Origin: Mytilus edulis
Taxonomy: Eukaryota; Mollusca; Bivalvia; Mytilida; Mytilidae
Direction of reading: 5' to 3'
Assembly: GCF_963676685.1 (NCBI RefSeq)
Contig: NC_092345.1
Location: 30,093,585-30,157,584 of the forward strand
DNA length: 64,000 nucleotides
Shown: piece by piece, positions 34,074 through 47,700 of the stretch
How positions within the stretch are numbered: position 1 is the stretch's first letter
Layout: each line of letters opens with the position of its first letter
The notes under the pieces: generated by a model
Told to the model about the DNA's origin: nothing
The model's input: the letters and a program-made list of their open reading frames with translations, nothing else
The model's database searches: none
Program-made: the position numbers and the translations under genes

Positions 34074-34611
34074 CTTTATTGTTGTTAGATTTTCACTTGC
34101 TAGTCCATCTGTCACGTTTTGTTTCTACATAAAATCGATTTCCGTCTACATATATTTAGAATAATTTATTAAATTACGGCACACGGTTCATTTACGATGG
34201 ATATTCTCGGGATATTTAAATACAACACGTCAAGTTCAACTAAAGACCACAAACCGCTGCAAATGAAATAAAGTTATAAATTAAGAGTTCTACATCCATT
34301 CTTGCACTTAACGTTTTGAAAGAAAATATTAGATCATTTTGATATATAACAAATTATATTAACACTGAAAAAGATATACACTTACATCCTTTTTCTTTAT
34401 ATATTTTATTAAATGTGAGCAAATCGACGATTTGATGTTTTTTTTTAACAACGTGAAAGAAGTATAGTTTTTTTATATGAATAATGAGTTTTGAAAAAGG
34501 CCAATAAAAATCATCTAAAAACATGAATATGTTATTTTTTTACTTGAATGCGTAAGATTTAGAACAAAAGAAAAAACACGTGTGCATAAAATAATTATAG
34601 ATTATCGGTGA

Positions 34612-34684
34612 TCATCTCAACGAGATTGATTTTCTCGCTTGAGCCGGGACGGCGAAAGCGAGAAAGGCAATCGAGTTGAGATGA
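34612..34684. repeat. 73-bp hairpin
   Basis: TCATCTCAACGAGATTG ... TTCTCGCTT pairs with AAGCGAGAA ... CAATCGAGTTGAGATGA around a short GC-rich loop (GAGCCGGGACGGCG). 'CATCTCAAGCGAG' recurs at 34801-34813. Confidence 0.7.
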
Positions 34685-35569
34685 ACAATGGTAATCTTTT
34701 TATCGCTATTTTACCTATGACGACGTTGTCAATTTCATGTCAATTTCATGTCAATTTCGTTAGCAACGCCACGTGTAGCTTAGTTTCTAGCGATAATTTT
34801 CCATCTCAAGCGAGTAGCATGATATGAAAATTATCACAAAAAAAGATCAAAGGAAAAATGCACAAAATAGCGATAAAATACATTATCTCATAAAAATCTT
34901 CAAAAGGAATTGTTTATTATTATCTGCATGCAGGTGCCATGCCACGACATTCTCGTTAGAAATCGCCAATCGCAAACCACAAGTGAACATTTTGATGAAA
35001 GACAAAGAAAATTGATGTAACATGATAAACAAATAAAAACGTATGGAAAGTATAAAAAATAAATATATATAATATAACTGAAGGTCAATGTCAGACAAAT
35101 TTAAACTTGTTTGTGTGAGGCTGGAAAACTGGTGAAAGGCGAGGTTTTATCGACGCCTTCCCCAGTTTTGTGTCAATACAAAAAACTTTATATTTCATGA
35201 CATTGTCCTAGCATTGTTTTCATAGTGCAACTTGAATTACTACATTGAAAGCTATTTAAGTTGTAACCCAAATTTCAAACTCACTTCACCCTTAATAAAC
35301 CTCTGATTCCATGATGAAATTGACATCGCTCTATCGTATTGACAATATTCTATCGAGTACGTGCTCCATGAAGGTCACGATCGGAAACTTTCTGCAATTG
35401 AACCAAAAATTAATTAGCCGCCTATTTTTCAATCAACAATCACCGGAAAAAAATGTTTTTGTTTTCTTTACAAGTCAAGGAGAAGAGGAAAGAAGCCTAA
35501 TTGAGAGTTTTTGTCAAGGAATTTAATGTTTTTAAGATTTAATTAGTCGAAATAAAGCTACTGGTGATA

Positions 35570-35650
35570 ATAAGAAGATGTGGTATGATTGCCAATGAGA
35601 CAACTTTCCAGCAGAGACCAAAAGACGCTTAAAGTTAGCAACTATAAATC
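35570..35650 (-). repeat. Short interspersed repeat, minus copy
   Basis: 'AAGAAGATGTGGTATGATTGCCAATGAGACAACTTTCCAGCAGAGACCAAAAGACGC' matches the reverse complement of the 3' end of the family. Confidence 0.7.
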
Positions 35651-35690
35651 AGTTACAACTGAATTGGGACTTGGGATGACAGAACGGGAC

Positions 35691-35906
35691 GGATGCGTTT
35701 TTTTTATTAGTTACATGTATTGGCTTTGAACAAGCTTTGGAATATACCAAAATCAGAGTTTTGTATCTTAATTAGACCGCACACAAGTCACAAAAACAAC
35801 TAACACAAAAGATTTATAGACACAAAATACAAATCTGGTAGAACTCGCAGCTATACAGAAAGCTTGTTCAAAGCCAATACATGTAACTAATAAAAAAAAT
35901 GCATCC
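35691..35906. mobile_element. 216-bp MITE with 47-bp terminal inverted repeats
   Basis: 35691-35737 (GGATGCGTTTTTTTTATTAG...CAAGCTT) and 35860-35906 are reverse complements with a single mismatch. The interior is 122 bp, AT-rich and non-coding. Confidence 0.8.
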
Positions 35907-35924
35907 AAGACTAAGATATCAATC

Positions 35925-36035
35925 AGGGTTGCGTTCAATATCGTAGTAGCTACATAGGGCTACGTAGATGTTTGTCTGCTGAACGAGTAGCTAGCCTAGC
36001 CGCTATCTATATCTATTTAGCAGCTAGGCTATCTT
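35925..36035 (+). repeat. 'GTTGCGTTCAATATCGTAG' interspersed repeat with inner inverted repeat
   Basis: GTTGCGTTCAATATCGTAGTAGCTACATAGGGCTACGTAG, then AGTAGCTAGCCTAGCCGCTA...TAGCAGCTAGGCTATC. A reverse fragment, 'GCTACGTATTCCTACGATATTGAACGCGTTGCAG', lies at 52710-52745. Confidence 0.55.
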
Positions 36036-36487
36036 TTGGTAGTTCGGGATGTTTTTCGCTTTTTTCCAATGTTTCGCGGATAAGGTGTGATAACCTAATA
36101 TATGATAGAAATTCAGCAAACACGAGACTATTCTGGTGACCTTTTCCTATTCATAAATGTTGTCAGAATGCGAAAATGTCTGGTCAAACCACCAGTCTAA
36201 TGTCAAACAGGCAATAACATGGTCAAAACCAATTTTTTTTCTCTGTAGCCCCGATTTTATAGGTGTCCGAGCAGTTCTAATACAATCGCCTTTTGTAGTA
36301 TAATTGCTTATAAGAAGCTTTATTCTGATTGTCTGACTGTAGGGAAGGCTTTTTGTGCCAAGTTTAAGAGGGAAGGGGGGGGGGTGATATTGATGTTTGT
36401 TTGAGAGCTTGTAATACAGATGTGTCGATATGATTCCATCCTTTATACTTGTAATAATAAATGTGAATACTTTGTTGAAACTGCGAT

Positions 36488-36493
36488 TTTATT
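36488..36493 (-). promoter_or_regulatory. Candidate polyadenylation signal of the guanylate cyclase gene
   Basis: AATAAA on the minus strand, 55 bp past the stop codon at 36548. Confidence 0.5.
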
Positions 36494-36547
36494 CTAATAG
36501 AGAAAACTACTTCTGTAGATATAATAAAATTAAAATCGAATAATGTC

Positions 36548-36872
36548 TCAAAGAACAGTACATGTTTCACTGATAGTCCTTGTGTTTCCATATTTTTTAC
36601 TAAAGTTATTTTTTTCTTCACTCGTTTCTGCATCATCAACTAGAATTGTAACATCTTGGCCAGAAGCGTGACTTTTTGTAAGCTCTTCTTCTTCTATCAC
36701 CTCGATCTCAGCTCCATTCTTTCCAATAACTGGAAGGGAACAGTACGTATCAGCTGGTTCTTCCATAAAATCATCGTGTCGACCAATCAGAAAGTACGTA
36801 TTTAACAGACCTTTACCTTTCACCTCTATCCTTCCGCGATCTCTGAATATGTAGTCCTCATTTATAAGCAAA
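36548..36872 (-). CDS. GUCY1B2: Guanylate cyclase exon (terminal): end of cyclase domain and CaaX tail
   Basis: 325 bases from CATTACAG|T to TGA. It encodes [20 protein letters not shown] and [13 protein letters not shown], then an acidic, poorly conserved tail of about 75 residues ending ISETCTVL. The tail and CaaX box are as expected for the beta-2 branch and absent from beta-1. Confidence 0.93.
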
Positions 36873-38739
36873 CTGTAATGAGTAATTCAAGGCAACTGTA
36901 CATTGTACATACGCATTTGTTTTTATAAATTTCGAGCAGATTTTAGTTTAATGTCTTACTCAGATATTGTTGATAAGAAGTCCGGTTACCTTTATGTTAT
37001 TACATCTAGTCTTTTGGACTATATATATATATATATATATATGTGGTGTATAGCTGTCTCATTCGCAATCATACCGCATCTACTAAATATTTGCGATGAT
37101 TATTTTCTTATGAAAATCTCAAAAGATTGTCTTAATACTTTGTCAGGCATTCTATTTTATACCAGTATGAGCATAAACAATGAACAAACACCTTATCGTA
37201 TTGTACATGAAAGCTATAAAAGATCCTGACGCAATGTGAAATAATACGACAGAAAAGATATAAAAAAAAGCCTGTATGATGACACACTGAATAAGCTACC
37301 CACCTGTAAGCTAGAGGACTGACATGTATACGACCAGGAACTCCGTGGCTTTCCATCCTTGATGCAGTGTTAACAGTATCTCCAAACAAACAATATCTAG
37401 GCATCTTAACACCAACCACACCAGCCACAACTGGACCGCTATGAAACCCTACTCTTATCTGAAATATAATGAAAGAGATGAGATGGAATCAGCACTAACA
37501 TGATGCTAGATATATCTGTTAAATTAGATTGACATTGTCTCAGCCAAATTGTTAACATAATTTGAAATACCTTTATATTAATTTAGAGTTTGGGATGCTA
37601 AGATTAAAATAAAATGTTTTTAAAGATGTTCAAATACGTGGAGAACAATATAATTATAAAAAGAAGTATTGTAGTGTATCACCAGCATGTATAAAAGAGA
37701 TCTTATGCTTATTTGTCTGTTAAACAAAGCGAGACGCAACGCTGATTAGTTATATTGCAACAGTGTACAGTAAACTGTTAACACAAATAAAGAATCATTT
37801 TCATAACAGCGTGGACAACCGCAATACTTATGTTGATACTAATACAGAATCATTCACATTTAACTTGTTTGTTATCGGCTATCGATAACAGCGATTTTAC
37901 ACTTACTCATTCTGGTAGAGGCCTTCCAATAGGAATTAAAGAGAATAAAAGAGTAAAGTACACGCAGAAGCTTGAGAAGAAAAAAAGAAAGTTTAAGTAA
38001 TCAACCTTTTAATAAACACATAAGGTGCTAGTTATTTGTATTGTTTGATTTAGGCCTTTAGAACCATTGGCGACCCCACAGGGTAAATGTCTATGACATG
38101 TTCGATATGACAAGTGGTCGTTACAGACGAAGGTTCACCTAATCTGACCCAATCAATTGATAAGAATCGGCCTTGTCCACGCTCTTATGAAAATGATTCT
38201 ATGTCTCGTCTTAAAGTTATTTTGATAGTAAAATGCAAACGTTGCAATTAAAATAGCAATACTTTAACATGCAAAATTTTCAAAATATTCAATCAATTAA
38301 CCATTGCTAAAGCTACAAGGCAAAAGGTCCGTGTAACACTTATCAATTCAAAGTTTTAAAACGTTTTGAAATTTTAGATTTTTGGAATTTTGATCAAAGT
38401 TTTAAAATATCAAAATTTCAAATTGCGTAAAAGTTTTGAAATTTAGAAAGTTTAACCAAATAATTAAAATATCAAAATTCTAAATATCGTTTTTAAATTT
38501 GATAGTTTAAAAATTTGATCAAACTTTTAAAATACTAAACCTAACGTGCAATTTTGATTATTTCACTTTTTGAAAGTTTGATATTTTAAATTTTTGATTA
38601 AAATATCAAAAATAGAAAAGGGGCGAAAAGAGGGAAACATATACACACGGCACCTATTTAAACCGGCATCAAAAAGGCCAGAGGCTCCTGAATTGGGACA
38701 GATGCAGGCCCACAAATGCACATGTTTCGTGAGATCACT

Positions 38740-38771
<32 letters not shown>

Positions 38772-41700
38772 TTCTACCTCTAGAAAATGTAGAATGAACT
38801 AACATTCACACAGTTAATTAAACACACTTTAAAAGAAATCCAAGTCCTATGTCAGAATAGGAAACATAAGAAAGTAATCAAAATGACAATGTTAATAAAT
38901 TAACAAAGGACTGCCATATATATACATGTATAAAGCCAGCTCCAGACCTCAATTAAACTAATTGAAAGATAATGTCTTCATCAAATGAATAACAAACACA
39001 AATCCTCCCTGGTGTATTTATTGCTATCATTCATGAAATATTTGTCACTGACAACCAAAAATCGATAATTCAAAATAGGTTCTTTACATACAAATTTCAA
39101 AGAAACTCAGGATTCAGCTGGCTCGGGCAAAGTAGCCCTTATAGATGTATTTTGGTATGTTTAATAGATAAAGAAAGATGTGGTATGCGTGCCAATGAGA
39201 CACTCGACATCCAAATAACAATTTATATAAGTAAACCATTATAGGTTAAGGTAAGGCCTTCAACACGGAGCGTTGGCTCACACCGAACAGCAAGCTATAA
39301 AGTGCCCCAAAAATTACTAGTGTTAATCATTCAAACGGGAAAACCAACGGTCTTATCTATATCAAAACGAGAAACACGTATGAACTACATCAACAGAAGA
39401 CAACCATTGTACATCAGATTAACTTCATTTTAGCGAAACACCTCTTCAATTGATTCGGTTCTTATATATACCTCACTTTCAAATATTCAGTTTTCAGTGT
39501 TCTGAAGGTGAATGCTTTACTTGAAATTCAGCATTTTACAATGTACTGGTTTTTCGAGAGCAACATTGGTGTATGGCCAAAAATGGAAAAATCCATCATG
39601 CAGCTGGCAGCGTGGCACTCTCTTTACACGTCCCATTCTGATTGGACGTACCTGTGTTCTTTTACTTTGATTAAGGGGGTTCGCGGGTCTAAATCATTTA
39701 TATAGGATTTCTCTATATTTTTCTATAAATGAACTTTATCTTATAGTTAACAGAAAAATAAAATAAAAAAGTGGGGTCACCGTTCATTTGCGCTCACAAT
39801 CTGCCTTCAAAAGAAGCATACATTTTTGTAAAGGTGGTTTTTTTCTGTTGAAGTAATAGGAGAAATAAAGGTAATATCGAAATAAAAAAAAGAAATTTAT
39901 TACAGAAATCGCTAAAATTTTACAATAATTTAGTTTAAGTACAGCTTATATGGAAATTATATTAAAAAAGATAGGTCACCGATGAGTTGAAAAAGATATT
40001 TCAATTTTAGAGCCAAAAAATGGCATTTTTCCACCAAAGGGAGATAATTTGGAACTTTTTCAATGATGTATACATTTTGAAAGTCATCTGGGGCCAACAC
40101 GAATTGATTGTTTTGAATGATTTTTGTACCATATGATAAAGTAACAACTACAAAAGGAAAGAAATAAAATTTGTAATGAAAAACAAATGTTTGATTTTTT
40201 TTCTGAAATTTTTATACCCTCGAGCCTCCTTAAAGTTGATTATCGTTCGATAACTTAAAAATGATATCTCTTGATACCAAAAAAAAAACCCTTTTCCTTT
40301 TATGTGCTATTTAAAAACAGAGGTTGATTTAGAGCCCCCAATGGAGCTACGTATATGATAAATGCATATACTTTTTACAAGCATCAGTCCAAACGTTATC
40401 TAAGGGAGCGCCCATTTAACTCCAAAAGTTGTTTTATTGAAGTAAAAAAATCGCGCTAAGCTCTTAAAATTTAATTTATGAAGTTTTTTTTATCGCTATT
40501 GATCAAATTATTTGGTTCAAAATTTAACACTTTAAGGTATGGGGGAAATCTGGATTCAGATGATATTTGTTTTGTCCTCTGCTTGCACAGATTTTTCCCC
40601 TATTAAACTGGGGTTCAAAATATTTTTATGTACCATTATTGAAGCCCCTCGTGAATGTATCCAAGTAAAATAAAATTAAAAAAAAAAGTGTCACCTTAGT
40701 GACAATATTTATATATCAGATTCCCAAATAAGATTACCATTTATCGCTAAAATAAAATATTCAAAATGCCGACGCCTACAAGTGGATAGATGGGGGCATA
40801 ATGTACAGCGGCAACTTTTACATTAATATGAAGCCTGGAAATAATGTGTATGGTATACGTTTATGATAAATATGATGAATGTGTTCAGCTTTTACAAAAC
40901 CAGAACGATAAGTTGTATGTTAACGTTTCTTATTTTTTTTTAAATTTTTTACCTTTTTAATTTAATTTGGTTTTATTGGCTTTTTTTAAACTTAATTTGA
41001 TTCGAGTGTCTTTGATTAGTCTTTTGTAGACGAAACGCGCGTCAGGCGCAAATAAAAAATTTACACCCGGGCAACTATCTATGAAGAGTTTATGTAGAAA
41101 CCTTATAAAAAGTTCCTGACTCCAGGCTACCGATAATTGATTTTACTCTTAATTTCGGCGTAATAAGATAGCGAAAACCTCCCACATTCCAGATACCACA
41201 ACGTTCATTGGGACACCATGAATTCAGATTTCCTACCGTACAAATACTTAGAACTGAAATTATTGATACAAGGCAATATACGATCGTCATGCAAACGATA
41301 AAAAAATGAAAACAAAACGTTAAAAGTTACGACCGAAGCGCTTTTCTGGATCAGGAACGCTCAAAGCTGAATATCTAAGGCCAACAATTTATAGCTGACT
41401 ATGCGGTATGGGATTTGTTCATTGTTGAAGGCCGTACGGTGACCTATAGTTGTTAATGTCTGTGTCATGTTGGCCTTTTGTGGATAGTTGTCTCATTGGC
41501 AATCATACCACATCTTCTTTTTTATAATTAATAAAGAAAGGAAATTGTTGCTGATTAAAACGTTAAAGATGATCATTAAAGATTTATTCATCTACCGACA
41601 TGATTGCAGAAAGTAAGAAATAGTAGAGAAAAAAAGAAAAAGTTGAAATCAAATAAGATAATACAACGTGTATTGAACCATTTTATTGCTTAAAGTCCAG

Positions 41701-44700
41701 CAGAAAACACATATATACTCAGCCTAACCATACTATTTGACCTACTGCGAGTTAATCAGTTTTTACTGTTACTCCTAAAATATGGGTGCTGGGTAAATCA
41801 TCATGTAAAATGGTCATTATCAGAGCCGTGTGTCTTGGTTCAAAATGAATTCTCTTCTTTTGAGAAATATTTATTTTGTCATCCTATTTTTCACCTCATA
41901 GAACTGTCCGTACCTGTGGTTTTATTCTATACATTAACTTTTATGTATCAGCCTGTTTTCATTTCATTCTGTTTCGTTTCGTTTCACTTTTATTTCGTTT
42001 CCCAGTTTACAGGTACCCCTCTTTTTGCCCCTTTTCTATTTTTGATATTTTAATCAAAAGTTTAAAAAAACAAACATTCAAAAAGTGAAAAAATCAAAAT
42101 TGCACGTTAGGTTTAGTATTTTAAAAGTTTGATAAAATTTCTAAACTATCAAATTTAAAAACGATATTTAGAATTTTCATATTTTAATAATTTGGTTAAA
42201 ATTTCAAAATTTCAAAACTTTTACACAATTTGAAATTTTGATATTTTAAAACTTTGATCAAAATTCCAAAAATCTAAAATTTCAAAACTTTTTAAAACTT
42301 TGAATTGATAAGTGTTACACGGACCGCAAAACAACCCATGCCTAAACAAATGCATACAAAATATTATTGAACTAGCACTAGCGGTTCCCCGCAAACTCAC
42401 CTAATCACTAACTAATACAACTAAACTTAGCAAAAGTTTGAAAGCCAATATACCATGTCTTGGTGAAAAGGCCCAAATAATTTCCATGCAAATGAGATTT
42501 GCCAATGATTAAACAGCTACATGCCAAATTTTATTGACATACCACTAGTGGTTCTTAATAAAACGACATAATCACAAACTCATGCATTATTGAAGCTACG
42601 ACGCCACAGGTCATAATGAAAAAAATGTTCGAAAAACTTTTTAATTCGAAAATGACAAAAGAACGGACATTATTAGTTACATAGTGTGTTAGTGATCTAA
42701 AACGATATATACCGGGTCTGTAATTTCATATGGGATGAGAGCCACACTCGAACCGTATATGGAATTTACTGACCCCGTATATATCGTATTAGGTCACTAA
42801 CACACTATGTATCGAATTTATCTTACCGACTATCTTTATTTGTTGCATTTAGAGTAGAGTTGTTTCATTTGCAATCATACTACATCTTCTTATTTTTAGC
42901 TCACCTGGCCCGAAGGTCCAAGTGAGCTTTTCTCATCACTTGGCGTCCGTCGTCGTCGTCGTCGTCGTCGTCCGGCGGCGTCTGTTAACTTTTACAAAAA
43001 TCTTCTCCTCTAAAACTACTGGGCCAAATTCAACCAAACTTGGCCATAATCATCATTGGGGTATCTAGTTCACAAAATATGTGTCCGATAACTCCGCCAG
43101 CCAACCAAGATGGACGTCATGGCTAGAAATAGAACACAGGGGTAAAATGTAGATTTTGGCTTATAACTCTGAAACCAAGGCATTTAGAGCAAATCTGACA
43201 TGAGTGCTATTGTTCATCAAGTCAAACTCTATCCGCCCTGAAATTTTCAGATGAATCGGACAAGCGGTTGATAGGTTGCTGCCCCGGCCCTGAATTGGTA
43301 ATTTTAAGGAAATTTTGCCGCCTTTGGTTATTATCTTGAACATTATTATAGATAGAGATAAATTGTACGCAGTAATAATGTTAAGCAATGTAAGATCTAC
43401 AAATAAGTCAACATGATCAAAATGGTTAGTTGACCCCTTAAGGAGTTATTGTCCTTTATAGTCAATTTAACCATTTTCTTAATTTTTTGTAATCTTTTAC
43501 TAAAATCTTCTCCTCTGAAATTACTAGGCCAAATGAATTCAAACTTGGCCACAATAATCATAGGGGTATCTTGTTAAAAAAATGTGTCCGATGACCCGGC
43601 CAGCCAAACAAGATGGCCGCCATGGTTAAAAATAGAATATAGGGGTAAAATGTAGATTTTGGCTTATAACTCTGAAATCAAACAATTCAGAGCAAATCTG
43701 ACATAGGTGAAATTGTTTGCCAAGTCGAGATCTATCTGCCTACTATTTTCAGATGAATAGGACAATCGGTTGTTGGGTTGCCACCCCCTAATTGGTAATA
43801 ATGAAATTTTGCCATTTTTGGTTATTATCTTGAATATTATTATAGATAGAGATAAACTGTATACAACAATGATGTTCAGCAAAGTAACATGTACAAATAA
43901 GTCAACATGGGCAAAATGGTCAATTGACCCCTTAAGGAGTTTTTGCCCTTCACAATCAATTTTAACAATTTTTCATAAATTTTGTAAACTTTGGTAAATT
44001 TTTACAGAATGTTTTTTACACTCTAACTACTGGGGAAAGTGTATTATAGATAGATATATTGTTAACAGCAAGAGTGTTCAGTAAAGTAATACCTACAAAC
44101 AAATCACCATCACCAAAACACGATTTTGTCATGAATCCATCCGTGTCCTTTGTTTGATATGCACATATACCAAGGTAAGCGACACAGGCTCGTTAGAGCC
44201 TCTAGTTATATTAACGTGTTCAAGTTTTCAATTTTAAGAACATACGTGTTCAAGTTTTCAATTTTAAGAACATAATTCTATTGGTCTGCACAACAAATAA
44301 TAAAGTCAACAATAACAATTTAATATCAACAACATTTATTTAAGAATTGAATGCTCTTTTTTGTAAATTTATTGGGGTGTAAAAGCGTTGACCGAAGTAC
44401 ATTTTGTATACTTAAAATGTGCACACGGTCAACGCTTTTACAACCCTATAAAGTTACAAAATAAAACATTCAATACTTATAATTACATTTTTACCTATAG
44501 GATCATGAAAACACGCCTTTTATCAAGTTTTTATTTCATTTACCTGTGCACTTTATTGTGGGACCTCGTGTCATCATGAATGAGAAGTTTTATTGAGTGA
44601 TACAACTGCTTAAGGAATAACACATGATGTGCCGTTAGCCAATCAGAATAACGTATTGTAATGAAACATACATCTAATGTAATTATATAACAATATCAAA

Positions 44701-47700
44701 CAGAACTTTCAATACATTTAAACAATCAAATAGTGCCAAAGTCGTAACTCCACTACTTACCGTGTATTGAAATACTAAAGTAAGCCCCGCCTCCCTTCTA
44801 ACCTAATATGGAATATGCACGGTCTCCACGCGGACGCTTTAATTTAACCTATCATATTCCTAGAAATGTATAGGAGGTAAATTTTGGTAAATTTTTACAG
44901 AATGTTACATGCAACAGTTCATAATCTTCAATATTAATGAAGCTGTAACTGGATACCAGAAGAAGAAGAAGAAGAAGAAGAAGAAGAAGAAGAAGAAGAA
45001 GAAGAAGAAGAAGAAGAAGAAGAAGAAGAAGAAGAAGAAGAAGAAGAAGAAGAAGAAGAAGAAGAAGAAGAAGAAGAAGAAGAAGAAGAAGAAGAAGAAG
45101 AAGAAGAAGAAGAAGAAGAAGATAAATACTCTATATGTACCGACCACTTAGTGGGTAGGGCATATTAATAGATATGGTTGAATATATATGGTATATGTCA
45201 ACCCAGTGACAGAATTTGATTAATAAGAATGACTAGGTTCCAATGAAATAAAAGCATTCTGCCAGCTCTAAACCATTACAAGTATATTGGAACAACAAAA
45301 CTCGCTGCAAAAACACAAAATTAGTGACCGTGCATTTCTTACAAGTTGCTTTAAAAGGGGTTAATGAACATCATCTCTTGTGGAGTGTTGTCTCATTGGC
45401 AATCATACCACATCTTTTTTTTTATAAATCAGATAACTTCAGGCTGTATTCAATTCAAAACTGTAAATTTAGCGAGATTTCCCTTCCTGTCGAAATTCAC
45501 ACGCTGGTCATGGGGAAAAACAATGTAAGTTTACAAACAATCAACAGGACCAGAATTGTTTAGACCTCGTTCAGCTCGTTCGCTCAATTATTATTTATTA
45601 CATCATTATTCTTTATAAAAAAAAAAAAAAAACTCAATCATCACCAACCTGAAGGGATAATCCTGTAGCTGGAGACTTTACTTTAGCTGCCTCCTCTACC
45701 ATATCCATAGCAAAATTTGCCACAGCTTGCACGTGAATCTCTTTAATTTCAGGACAACCATTGACTATCATATATGCATCACCAATTGTTTCAACCTTAA
45801 AAAAAAGTAAACCCCAAAACAATTAATCCACCTTTTTCAAAAGAAATTGTCAAAATAGACAATATATTATTATGATTTATAATTATACGTATTGGTAAAT
45901 GCAAGTAAATATCAGACATCGTATTAACACCTAAACAATATAATCCTTAGAACAGAGCTCTGGTGATGATATACAGCCCGTAACAGAGTAGTGATCGAAT
46001 TCGCGTTTCTTTTACCGTCAGAATAAGTTACGTTATCGACAAACTTATTTCAGAAGTGACATAATTTGATTTTCTTCATCGACAAAATATTTCATGTCCA
46101 ACGTGTAAGTTTTCATTGTTTAAGTCGAAGCTTTTTTAACACAGTAAAACATTTTTGATAATCAACCTCTGTCATTGCCTATTCATTTTAACGGTAAAGG
46201 ATCAAATACGGGATCTCCGAAATTTCTATCATTTGTTAAGAAGAAGTCATTATTCAATCGAACATATGTCTTTGTTCATGACACATATTATGAAATACAA
46301 AGGAGTTGAAATGATCAAATACTTTCGAACTGACGGAAACAAAAATACATAATCAAGAATGTGTGTTCTGTCATAAACAATAGCTTCGTCGTGCGAATCG
46401 ACGAGATCATGTTACATGTAACTGATCTTAGCTGTAGAAACAGTTGGTGCGACCTCTATAAAATCTTTATCAAACTATATTAGAAAAAAGTTTGGCATGT
46501 GAAACGGACGAAGACATATTCTAACAGAAGTACAAATACCAGTCCTCCCTTTTGTGTATACATATGAGAAAACATTTCAAAGTTATTGATTGAATTCAAA
46601 TCCATCACACATACGGTACACATTGAAGTTCGAAAAAATAAATGACTTCATTCCTATCAAACACCTTTTTCATTGTTTACCAGTATATTTCTTTTAGTTT
46701 TGGGTAAAATTGTAAAGGAAATAATACTATTAAGACGTCTTTCAATAAATCTTTTTTTTTTCTGTTCTGACTTTTCTGGGGGAGAGGGGGGGGGGGGGGG
46801 GGGGGGGCAGGAGGATTTTGAAAATAAATAACTCAGCCTTGATAATCACAAAAATAAATGGTTTGTTCTGTGGTAGTTTGAAAATAAATTACCTGACTTA
46901 CAATTTATTGAAAATAAATAACTCAGCAGGTCTAATTGGTACCAGATTCTTCCTGATTCATCTTTTTTCCCAACAAAAATCGGGAAACAATTCCCAATTT
47001 TTTTAACAATAAAAGTATAAATATTTTTTAAATAACTTGAAATGTCTGAAAATTGGTTTCATTTAACTTGAGGTATATTGTCTCAGGAAACCTTGCCTCA
47101 CTTTTATTTTAACAGGGCCGTAACTAAATTGAGACAAATGCCTCATGTAGGAAATTTCAAAACCAAACGCTTGTCTCCATATCAAATTGTTTTCACGGCG
47201 AGTGCCTTGCAAGAAGCAAGTTCTGTTTTTCCTCAGACATAGCCCTAATTTTTCAGGATCAATGTTTCTTATTGATTTGTCTTTTGTTCATTGATTGCCC
47301 TTCTGTCATGATTCTGTTGCATTCTTTTTGTTACTGTAAATCTTGTAATTTTGTTATGAACTTGATCATGAGTTTAAAAAAAACAGCAGCCACAGACTTA
47401 ACTATGTGAATTCCAATCATGCACATTGGTCTTTTGATGTTGTACCTAGAAAGTCTTCCACTGAATTTATACATTTTGCTTTGAGACCAAAATATAGTCA
47501 AAAAATTATTAAAACAAAACTTGCATTTTTAAATTATGAAAGGGTCTTGAAGGAACACCCAGAAAGCATTATTTTGCATCATTTGTTCTATAGCTTCTTG
47601 GGCCTTCACTGGCTCCAAAAACCCTTCAAAAAAAAATTTGCCTGGCTACGCTCGGCAAGAAATCTAGGTCAATACTTTTAAAAGATGCTACTTATTACAA

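Larger units (their letters stand above)
38326..42325. mobile_element. 4.0-kb element with 309-bp terminal inverted repeats
   Basis: 38326-38634 and 42017-42325 are reverse complements over about 309 bp with few differences. The outer end is GGTCCGTGTAACACTTATCAATTC and the inner end GAAAAGGGGCGAAAAGAGGG. A 6-bp direct repeat GCAAAA lies immediately outside both ends (38320-38325 and 42326-42331), a candidate target-site duplication. The arms are full of TATCAAAATTTCAAA-type words. The interior is non-coding and carries a poly(C) run (about 38740-38771), interspersed repeats at 39165-39365 (-) and 41385-41520 (+), and an AT-rich stretch with 'GGGGTCACCGTTCATTTGCGCTCAC'. It lies in the 8.2-kb guanylate cyclase intron. 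The superfamily is undecided. Confidence 0.8.

Noticed and set aside
42940-42985. (GTC)n tract as a coding poly-Ser/Arg or CpG promoter
   Set aside because: It is part of the bivalve interspersed element that starts at 42895.
44905-45151. Poly-lysine / poly-phenylalanine frames
   Set aside because: They are direct translations of the (GAA)n microsatellite.
47406-47681. 91-residue plus-strand frame with [12 protein letters not shown]
   Set aside because: It lies inside the poly(G/C)-bounded repeat element; no recognised domain.
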